Below are positions 58,497 through 64,000 of a stretch of 64,000 bases of DNA, one piece after another. The position numbers and the translations under genes were made by a program. Under the pieces are notes generated by a model. The model searched no databases, had not been told where the DNA came from, and saw only the letters and a program-made list of their open reading frames with translations. The DNA is from Hymenobacter actinosclerus (GTDB lineage Bacteria > Bacteroidota > Bacteroidia > Cytophagales > Hymenobacteraceae), in NCBI RefSeq assembly GCF_900111515.1, contig NZ_FOHS01000001.1, forward strand, positions 1,418,618 through 1,482,617. The letters run 5' to 3'. Numbering within the stretch: the stretch's first letter is position 1; every line of letters starts with the position of its first letter.

Positions 58497-60169
58497 AAAA
58501 GCGCGACCTGACCCGATTCGGGCTGCTGCTGGGCGGCTTGCTGCTGCTCAATTTCCTGGGCGGGTTGTTCTTTTTCCGGCTCGACCTCACGGAGGACAAG
58601 CGCTACACGATGTCGGGGGCTACCAAGGAGCTGCTGACAAATCTTAAGCAGCCCGTAACCGTGACCGTGTACCTCGATGGCGACTTTCCGCCGGCGTTTC
58701 GGCGCCTGGAGCAGAGCGTGCGCGAAACCCTCACCGAAATGCGCGTGTACGGCGGCAGCAACCTGCATTTCGTGTTCATCGACCCTTCGGCGGCCGGCAC
58801 CGAGCAGGCCCGCAACGAGTTCTACCAGACGCTGTTCAAAAAAGGCCTGACTCCCACCAACCTGGGCGCCAATGACAACGGGAAGCGTACTGAGAAAATC
58901 ATCTTCCCCTGGGCCGTGGTGGCCGCCGGGGGCAAAGAGGAGAAAGTGCTGCTACTGCGCGGCAACCAGGCCGAATCGCCCGAAGTGCGTCTCAACCAGA
59001 GCATCGAGGGGCTGGAGTACGAGCTGGCCAGCGCCATCCGCCGCCTCAGCCCCGGCCCGCGCCAGCGCATTGGCGTGGTAGAAGGCCACGGCGAGCTGAC
59101 GAATGCCGAAGCCGGTGACCTGATTGGCTCCCTGAGCCGCGACTACGACGTGTTCCGGGTAAGCCTCGACAAGTCGCGCCCGAAAGATCTGGCCTCGCTC
59201 AGCGCCATCATTGTGGCCAAGCCGGCCCGGGCCTACACCGAGGCCGAAAAGTTCAAACTCGACCAGTTCATCACGAGTGGTGGCAACGCGCTGTTTTTCG
59301 TGGACGCCATGCGCGTGAACCTCGACAGCGCCAGCCGCGGTGGCATGCTGGCCTTCCCGCTCAGCCTGAACCTGGAGGACCTGCTGTTCAAGTATGGCCT
59401 GCGCATCAACCCCGATTTGCTGCTCGACCTCAATTCGGGCGTGATTCCGCTGGTAACGGGCCTGAATGGCGACAAGCCCAAGGTTGAGCCCATGCCCTGG
59501 CAGTTTTACCCGCTCATCAACCAGTTCAGCCCGCACCCCATCACCCGCAACCTCGACGCGGTGTACACCAAGTTCGTGAGCAGCATCGATACGGTGAAGG
59601 CCGTGGGCATTCGCAAAACGCCCCTGATGTTCACCTCGCGCTATACCCGGGTGCTGCCCTCGCCGGTGCCCGTCAACCTCAACGACGCCCGCCTGCCGCC
59701 CGACCCCAAGCTCTACACGGCCCAGAGCAAGCCGGTGGGCTACCTGCTCGAAGGCCGGTTCCGCTCGCTGTTTGCCAACCGCGCCGCGCCCGGTACCAAC
59801 CGCTTCCAGCCCGATACCAGCCCCGCCAGCCGCCCCGCCAAAGTACTCGTCATCTCCGACGGCGACTTCGTGCGCAACGACCTCGACCCCAAAACCGGCC
59901 GCCCCCTGCGCCTGGGCTTCGACCGCCTCTCACCCACCGAATTCGCCAACCGCGAGCTGGTGCTCAACGCCGTCGATTACATGCTCGACCAGTCGGGCCT
60001 GATAGCGGTGCGCGGCAAGCAAATCACGCTCCGCCCCCTCGATAAAGTGCGCGTGCAGGCCGAGCGCCGCCGCTGGCAGCTGCTGAACCTGGCCGCCCCG
60101 CTGGTACTGCTGGGTTTGTTCGGGCTGGTGCGGGCCTGGCGGCGCAAGCGCCGGTATGCGCGGTTTTAG
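58439..60169 (+). CDS. gldG: Gliding motility-associated ABC transporter substrate-binding protein GldG
   Basis: A 576-residue protein. GTG 58439 is the only usable start in frame. The family N-terminus begins at QKKRDLTRFGLLLGGLLLLN; the preceding GTEPEQELTANSHQLTA is encoded by the repeat arm. One N-terminal helix follows, then FRLDLTEDKRYTMS, a large soluble domain with VVEGHGELTNAEAGDLIGSL and NALFFVDAMRVNLD, and a C-terminal helix (LLNLAAPLVLLGLFGLVRAW). Together with GldF it forms the membrane part of the gliding ABC system. Confidence 0.92.
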   Translation: MGTEPEQELTANSHQLTAQKKRDLTRFGLLLGGLLLLNFLGGLFFFRLDLTEDKRYTMSGATKELLTNLKQPVTVTVYLDGDFPPAFRRLEQSVRETLTEMRVYGGSNLHFVFIDPSAAGTEQARNEFYQTLFKKGLTPTNLGANDNGKRTEKIIFPWAVVAAGGKEEKVLLLRGNQAESPEVRLNQSIEGLEYELASAIRRLSPGPRQRIGVVEGHGELTNAEAGDLIGSLSRDYDVFRVSLDKSRPKDLASLSAIIVAKPARAYTEAEKFKLDQFITSGGNALFFVDAMRVNLDSASRGGMLAFPLSLNLEDLLFKYGLRINPDLLLDLNSGVIPLVTGLNGDKPKVEPMPWQFYPLINQFSPHPITRNLDAVYTKFVSSIDTVKAVGIRKTPLMFTSRYTRVLPSPVPVNLNDARLPPDPKLYTAQSKPVGYLLEGRFRSLFANRAAPGTNRFQPDTSPASRPAKVLVISDGDFVRNDLDPKTGRPLRLGFDRLSPTEFANRELVLNAVDYMLDQSGLIAVRGKQITLRPLDKVRVQAERRRWQLLNLAAPLVLLGLFGLVRAWRRKRRYARF

Positions 60170-60211
60170 GGTCAGTATTGAGTGCCTGGTATAACATGTT
60201 GAAAAGGTAGA

Positions 60212-60499
60212 ATGGCTGGCGACTTCATCGGTGAAATAATCATTGAAGGCTTGCTAGGTTCAATCTGGCACGCTTTAAAGGCTGGCATCGGCTTCGTGTA
60301 CCTCTACCTGCGCTACTGGCGGCCGCGGCGGGTGCGGGAGCAATTGGCGCAACGCTACGGCAGCCGTTACGCCACGGCTGGCTCGGCGGTGCTGACAGGG
60401 CTAATGCAGGGGCTGGGCGTGGTGTTGCTGCTAATATTGGCAGCGGTGGGGTTCTTTGCGCTGGGGGCCGCTATGTGGGCCGCCATTGGACAGCAATAG
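60212..60499 (+). CDS. Small membrane protein, unknown
   Basis: A 95-residue protein (MAGDFIGEIIIEGLLGSIWH). One helix near the start (IWHALKAGIGFVYLYLRYW) and a second near the end (LGVVLLLILAAVGFFALGAA), with a basic loop RPRRVREQLAQRYGSRY between. No family recognised. It lies between gldG and dnaN. Confidence 0.65.
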   Translation: MAGDFIGEIIIEGLLGSIWHALKAGIGFVYLYLRYWRPRRVREQLAQRYGSRYATAGSAVLTGLMQGLGVVLLLILAAVGFFALGAAMWAAIGQQ

Positions 60500-60602
60500 G
60501 GGTAGAGGCCATGCTGAACTCATTTTCCGGTGCTGCCACCACCCCTGCCACATTCCCTGTCCGCGCCCCTCGGCTGCATTAGAAAACCCCGGCCGCGTTG
60601 CC

Positions 60603-60610
60603 TATCTTTG
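60603..60610 (+). promoter_or_regulatory. -7 promoter element TATCTTTG before dnaN
   Basis: A full TAnnTTTG match 37 nt before the dnaN ATG. No clear TTG is seen at the -33 distance. Confidence 0.55.
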
Positions 60611-60647
60611 CCCATTACCCAAACTGCCTTCCAACTCAACTCTTCCT

Positions 60648-61772
60648 ATGAAGTTCATCGTCTCGTCTTCCGCCCTGCTCAAGCAGCTCCAGAGCATCAA
60701 CGGCGTGGTTACGAACAACCCCGTGGTGCCCATTCTGGAGAACTTTCTCTTTGAAATCGAGGACGGCAAGCTGACGATTACGGCCTCCGACCTGGAGACG
60801 AGCATGATGACCGAGCTGCCCGTGGAAGCCCGCGAAAGTGGCCGCATTGCCGCCCCCGCCCGCATCCTGCTCGACACGCTCAAGAACCTGCCCGACCAGC
60901 CCGTTACCTTCACGCTGGACGAGGAAACCTACAGCATCGAAATTGCCAGCAGCAACGGCCGCTACAAGCTGGCCGGCGAAAACGCCACCGACTTCCCCCG
61001 CGTGCCGGTAGTAAAGGGCACGGCCCCGGTCGAAATGCCCTCTTCCTCGCTGAGCCGAGCTATCAACAAAACCATTTTCGCGGTGAGCACCGACGAGCTG
61101 CGCCCGGCCATGACCGGCATTCTGGTGCAGCTGGCCGACAACCAGGTAACCTTCGTGGCCACCGACGGCCACCGCCTGCTGCGCTACCGCCGCTCCGACG
61201 TAGGCGCGGGCCAGACCAGCAACATCATCATCCCGCGCAAAGCCTTTAATCTGCTCAAGGGTGCGCTGCCCTCCGAGGCCACGCCCGTGCGCATGGAGTT
61301 CAACGCCTCCAACGCCTACTTCAGCTTCAACCAGATGCGCCTCGTGTGCCGTCTGATTGATGAGCGCTACCCCGATTACGAGAACGTCATCCCGGTCAGC
61401 AACCCCAACAAGCTCATCATCAGCCGTCAGGAACTGCTTAATTCCGTCAAGCGCATCAGCATCTACTCGAACAAAACCACCCATCAGGTGCGCCTGCGCC
61501 TCGCGGGCTCCGAGCTGACGGTGTCGGCCGAGGACCTCGATTTCAGCAACGAGGCCAACGAAAAGCTGGCCTGCCAGTACGACGGCGAGGACATGGAAAT
61601 CGGCTTCAATGCCAAGTTCCTGCAGGAAATGCTCTCCAACATCGACTCCGAGGAAATCACGCTGGAGCTAAGCACCCCCAACCGCGCCGGCCTGCTCATG
61701 CCCACCACCCCCGACGACCACGAAAGCATCCTGATGCTGGTGATGCCGGTGATGCTCAACAACTACGTCTGA
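60648..61772 (+). CDS. dnaN: DNA polymerase III beta sliding clamp
   Basis: A 374-residue protein from ATG 60648 (MKFIVSSSALLKQLQSINGV), the standard clamp start. Three clamp domains are visible: ENFLFEIEDGKLTITASDLE, FVATDGHRLLRYRRSDV and the C-terminal LMPTTPDDHESILMLVMPVM. It tethers polymerase III to DNA. The stop TGA is the start of a CAGATG repeat. dnaA is not nearby, so this is not the usual dnaA-dnaN origin arrangement. Confidence 0.97.
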   Translation: MKFIVSSSALLKQLQSINGVVTNNPVVPILENFLFEIEDGKLTITASDLETSMMTELPVEARESGRIAAPARILLDTLKNLPDQPVTFTLDEETYSIEIASSNGRYKLAGENATDFPRVPVVKGTAPVEMPSSSLSRAINKTIFAVSTDELRPAMTGILVQLADNQVTFVATDGHRLLRYRRSDVGAGQTSNIIIPRKAFNLLKGALPSEATPVRMEFNASNAYFSFNQMRLVCRLIDERYPDYENVIPVSNPNKLIISRQELLNSVKRISIYSNKTTHQVRLRLAGSELTVSAEDLDFSNEANEKLACQYDGEDMEIGFNAKFLQEMLSNIDSEEITLELSTPNRAGLLMPTTPDDHESILMLVMPVMLNNYV

Positions 61773-61970
61773 TCACAGATGTTACAGATGAAACCGCAGA
61801 TAACGCAGATGCGAATAGCGGTTGTTGAGCACCAGAAAAATCATCGTGCTGCTTACCGCAGTGTTGCATCGTTTCCGGTATAGTCTGAAGGCATCCTTTT
61901 TAATCCGAATAAATCAAATTCCAGAACGAATCTGCGTTATCCGCGGCTTTATCTGTACCATCTGTGATGA
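61773..61970. repeat. CAGATG-unit inverted repeat between dnaN and gldC
   Basis: ATCACAGATGTTACAGATGA then AACCGCAGATAACGCAGAT on the left (61772-61811); on the right ATCTGCGTTATCCGCGGCTT then TATCTGTACCATCTGTGAT (61931-61969). The arms pair well with small mismatches. The left arm overlaps the dnaN stop region and the right arm overlaps the gldC start. The middle, about 120 nt and AT-rich, has no other feature. Confidence 0.88.
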
Positions 61971-62305
61971 GAAAGTCCGAAATCCGTTTCAGCATTGCCC
62001 TCGACGACCAGAAAGTGCCCGAGGCCATCAGCTGGTCGGCCACCGATGCGGGGCCCGATATCCACTTTGCCAAGGCCATCAACATCTCGCTCTGGGACCG
62101 GGATGAGGCCGGCACCATGAAAATCGACCTGTGGACCAAGGATATGCCCGTCGATGAGATGAAGCACTTCTACGTCGACACCATTGGGGCCATGGCTGAG
62201 AGTGTATTGACCGCAACCAACGATACGGTAATGGCCACCAAGATGCGCGAGCTCTGCCGCCAGTTGATGGACCATATCGAGGAGGAGCAGCGCCAGCAGA
62301 AGTAA
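61967..62305 (+). CDS. gldC: Gliding motility protein GldC
   Basis: About 112 residues from ATG 61967 (MRKSEIRFSIALDDQKVPEA); a GTG one codon earlier is possible. It shows the GldC pattern: ISWSATDAGPDIHFAKAINI, LWDRDEAGTMKIDLWTKDMP and VDEMKHFYVDTIGAMAESVL. GldC is a small soluble protein tied to gliding in flavobacteria. The start codon region lies inside the repeat right arm. Confidence 0.88.
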   Translation: MRKSEIRFSIALDDQKVPEAISWSATDAGPDIHFAKAINISLWDRDEAGTMKIDLWTKDMPVDEMKHFYVDTIGAMAESVLTATNDTVMATKMRELCRQLMDHIEEEQRQQK

Positions 62306-62366
62306 CCTCCATTTTCTGCCCGTCGGATGCGCGGGAAAAGAAAATGATTTAACCTTGGCAATACCG

Positions 62367-62402
62367 AAAAAGCCCCGCCGGCAGGATGCCAGCGGGGCTT
62401 TT
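62367..62402. terminator. Bidirectional terminator between convergent gldC and 62423 gene
   Basis: AAAAAGCCCCGC pairs with GCGGGGCTTTT around loop CGGCAGGATGCCA. T-runs are present in both directions. Confidence 0.88.
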
Positions 62403-62422
62403 CTATGACTTGGCCGAAAGGC

Positions 62423-62929
62423 CTATTTGGTTTTAGACGTGGCAGCGGGGCCGATGGTGGCACCCTTGCTGCTGGCCGGGGCCGGGTCCTTCACCGACTT
62501 CACGAAAGCGTCGTTGGTGGTTTGGGTTTTGTAGTTCATGCTGAAGGCGTTGTACTCCTTACGCGAGCCGTAGTAATTGCTGTACTGGTCGGTGCTGAGT
62601 ACGTTTTGCAGCTCCTTGTCGCGCTCCTTGCAGACAGCGTCGCACTGCTCCTTAATGAGCTTGTCGTTGCCTTCATTTTTCTGAATAATGGCCATGATAC
62701 GGGCCTGCTTGTCTTCGTTGATGGCCTGAACGCGGGAGTTCTGGTAGCCGTTGAGGCGCAAATCATGCGTCATCTGGTACGAAAGCTCGCGGGCGTGCTG
62801 CTGAGCGGGGTTGAGGCGGGGCGAAGGCTTGGTTTTATCCTGCTTGACAACCAGCGGAGCCCGCTGCTGAGCGTATACGCCCAGCGACGTAAGGAGCATA
62901 GCGGAGGCGAGGGCAAGTATCTTTTTCAT
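62423..62929 (-). CDS. Hypothetical secreted protein, Spy/CpxP-like helical
   Basis: A 168-residue protein with signal peptide (MKKILALASAMLLTSLGVYA). The mature part is helical and charged: LNPAQQHARELSYQMTHDLR, RVQAINEDKQARIMAIIQKN and ELQNVLSTDQYSNYYGSRKE, resembling the short periplasmic repeats of Spy/CpxP-type or DUF4890-like proteins. The 'LSTDQYSNY' step is typical of this group. The C-terminus is low-complexity Ala/Ser/Thr. A chaperone role is only a guess. Confidence 0.78.
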   Translation of the reverse strand: MKKILALASAMLLTSLGVYAQQRAPLVVKQDKTKPSPRLNPAQQHARELSYQMTHDLRLNGYQNSRVQAINEDKQARIMAIIQKNEGNDKLIKEQCDAVCKERDKELQNVLSTDQYSNYYGSRKEYNAFSMNYKTQTTNDAFVKSVKDPAPASSKGATIGPAATSKTK

Positions 62930-63077
62930 CGGGAAAGAATAGCGTGAACAGATGGAGCAAGGCCAAATCCTTGGCTGCCAGCCGGCCTGTAAGCCGGGGC
63001 TTGCCCATTCCTAACGAAAAATTATGCCAGGTAGTTTCTGGGAGTAGCGCGGCTGCTTCTGGGCGCCCGCAAAACAC

Positions 63078-63120
63078 AAAGCCCGCGCAACGGCCGGAGC
63101 CGCCCCGCGGGCTGAGCTTT
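63078..63120. terminator. AGCCCGCG hairpin between the IS element and the 62423 gene
   Basis: AGCCCGCG (63080-63087) pairs with CGCGGGCT (63106-63113), flanked by AAA and GAGCTTT. The gap 62930-63149 holds no other gene. Its target transcript is not clear. Confidence 0.5.
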
Positions 63121-63149
63121 CACGTAAGCTGTTTAGGCGGCTGCGCCTA

Positions 63150-63996
63150 GAGGCTGTTATGGACTGGTGGCGCGGAAAACGCCTTTTGCCAGCAAGAGTG
63201 TAGCAAAGGCTAGGAAGTGGAATTGCTGCATGGTTAGGGCCAGGCGTTCGTAGTCGCGGGCCAGACGGCGGAAGCGGGCTGCCCAGCCGAAGCTGCGTTC
63301 GACGACCCCGCGGCGGGGCAGCAGCACAAATCCCGTCTGGCCTTCGGGCTTGGCAATAACCTGTAAGTCAATCTCGTGCACGGCAGCGGCATACGCGGCG
63401 TCTTCGCCCGTATAGCCCTGGTCTACATAGGCCACCGGTACCTTTTGGCCTGTGACCTGCTGCACCCGCTCACAGAGCGCATCCACCTGCCCGCGGTCGG
63501 ATTCGTTGGCCGGCGTGACGACGGCGGCCAGCAGGTGGCCCAGCGTGTCGACGGCCACGTGTACCTTGCTACCCTTCCGCCGCTTGGCTCCGTCGTAGCC
63601 GGCACGCGCCTCGCTTTCGGGTGTGCTCTGCACCGTGCGCGAGTCCAGAATCACCGCGGTGGGCTCGGCTTCGCGTCCGGCCAGCACGCGGGCGAGCTCG
63701 CGCAAATCGGCCATCATATGCTCAAAACAGCGGTTGTCCCGCCAGCGGGCCCATTGCTGGTAGACCGCGGGCCAGGGCGGCAAGTCGTGGGGGAGATAGC
63801 GCCAGCCGCAACCGGTTTTGACCAGGTAGCGCAGGGCATTGAACACGTCGCGTAGCGCATATTCTCGTTGCGGCGCATCTTCCCGCACCAAGCCAGATAG
63901 GGCGCTACAAACGCCCATTCCGCATCCGATACGTCGCTGGGGTATCCGCTTTGCTGTGCCATACCCCAAATTACGCTACTAGACCATAACAGGCTC
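63150..63996 (-). mobile_element. IS5-family (IS427-like) insertion sequence, 847 bp
   Basis: Terminal inverted repeats GAGGCTGTTATGG (63150-63162) and CCATAACAGGCTC (63984-63996) differ at one position. They are flanked by TA on both sides (63148-63149 and 63997-63998), which fits a 2-bp target duplication. The transposase ends inside the left repeat. The element is complete, but the transposase frame is split, see next entry. Confidence 0.85.
63157..63962 (-). pseudogene. IS5-family DDE transposase in two frames
   Basis: The N-terminal part starts at ATG 63962 (MAQQSGYPSDVSDAEWAFVA, the usual family start) and runs through APYLA. The family continuation LVREDAPQREYALRDVFNAL then lies in another frame. 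The two frames join by a -1 shift, at about 63889-63893. The second frame carries the DDE domain: VILDSRTVQSTPESEARAGY (first Asp), DTLGHLLAAVVTPANESDRG, VAYVDQGYTGEDA (second Asp) and GVVERSFGWAARFRRLARDY (Glu). This could be a one-base deletion or a programmed shift; no classic slippery heptamer is visible. Many IS427 elements do use two overlapping frames. Confidence 0.8.
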
Positions 63997-64000
63997 TAGA

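Noticed and set aside
60648..61772. dnaN as a marker of the replication origin
   Set aside because: No dnaA, recF or DnaA-box cluster is visible next to it; in this phylum dnaN is often away from the origin.

Overview
The window reads as chromosome of a high-G+C Bacteroidota, most like Hymenobacter or a close relative (Cytophagales). The reasons are a SusC/SusD pair, a type IX secretion C-terminal sorting domain, gliding genes gldA/gldF/gldG/gldC, promoters of the TTG-N19-TAnnTTTG type with almost no Shine-Dalgarno sites, and a 64 kb gene set of typical Bacteroidota orthologues. No rRNA, tRNA or CRISPR array was seen.

Layout. 1-4.4 kb: susC-susD (minus; susD runs off the left edge). 5.3-6.8 kb: secreted esterase. 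6.9-15.3 kb: trp operon in the order leader, trpE, trpG, trpD, trpC, trpF, trpB, trpA, then a DAHP synthase. 15.4-17.4 kb: two tandem aromatic amino acid hydroxylases, each behind its own leader peptide and terminator. 17.5-23.6 kb (minus): Mpo1-like protein, dienelactone hydrolase, ABC1 kinase, TetR-like regulator, photolyase, SDR. 23.8-33.4 kb (plus): OmpA protein, pyruvate carboxylase, three secreted or outer-membrane proteins, M28 peptidase. 33.6-39.4 kb: mostly minus-strand envelope proteins and an M1 aminopeptidase, with one small plus-strand ORF. 39.5-47.9 kb (minus): a two-component system and CzcCBA-type metal efflux. 48-56.2 kb: TPR protein, ETF beta/alpha, bifunctional nuclease, DinB protein, MlaFE-like ABC transporter, SDRs and an adhesin-like lipoprotein. 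56.3-62.3 kb: gldA, an AT-rich orphan gene, gldF, gldG, dnaN, gldC. 63.15-64.0 kb: an IS5-type insertion sequence with a frameshifted transposase.

Two patterns stand out. First, the aromatic amino acid genes carry three ribosome-attenuation-type leaders: a WWW leader before trpE, a YYAYAYY leader before the intact phenylalanine hydroxylase (the enzyme that makes tyrosine), and a third leader before a paralogue whose iron-ligand Glu is replaced by Gln. In all three a TAnnTTTG promoter element lies 2-7 nt before the leader ATG, an intrinsic terminator precedes the gene, and a leader segment downstream of the first codons can pair with the 5' arm of that terminator.

Second, many intergenic gaps, including gaps inside operons, hold inverted repeats. 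Many have arms built from 7-8 nt units, and the array often starts at or inside the stop codon of the flanking gene and ends close to the next start codon. Unrelated stem sequences occur in the same kind of position, and in one pair the stem differs but the hairpin tip is shared. These look like mobile or gene-converting hairpin elements rather than plain terminators.
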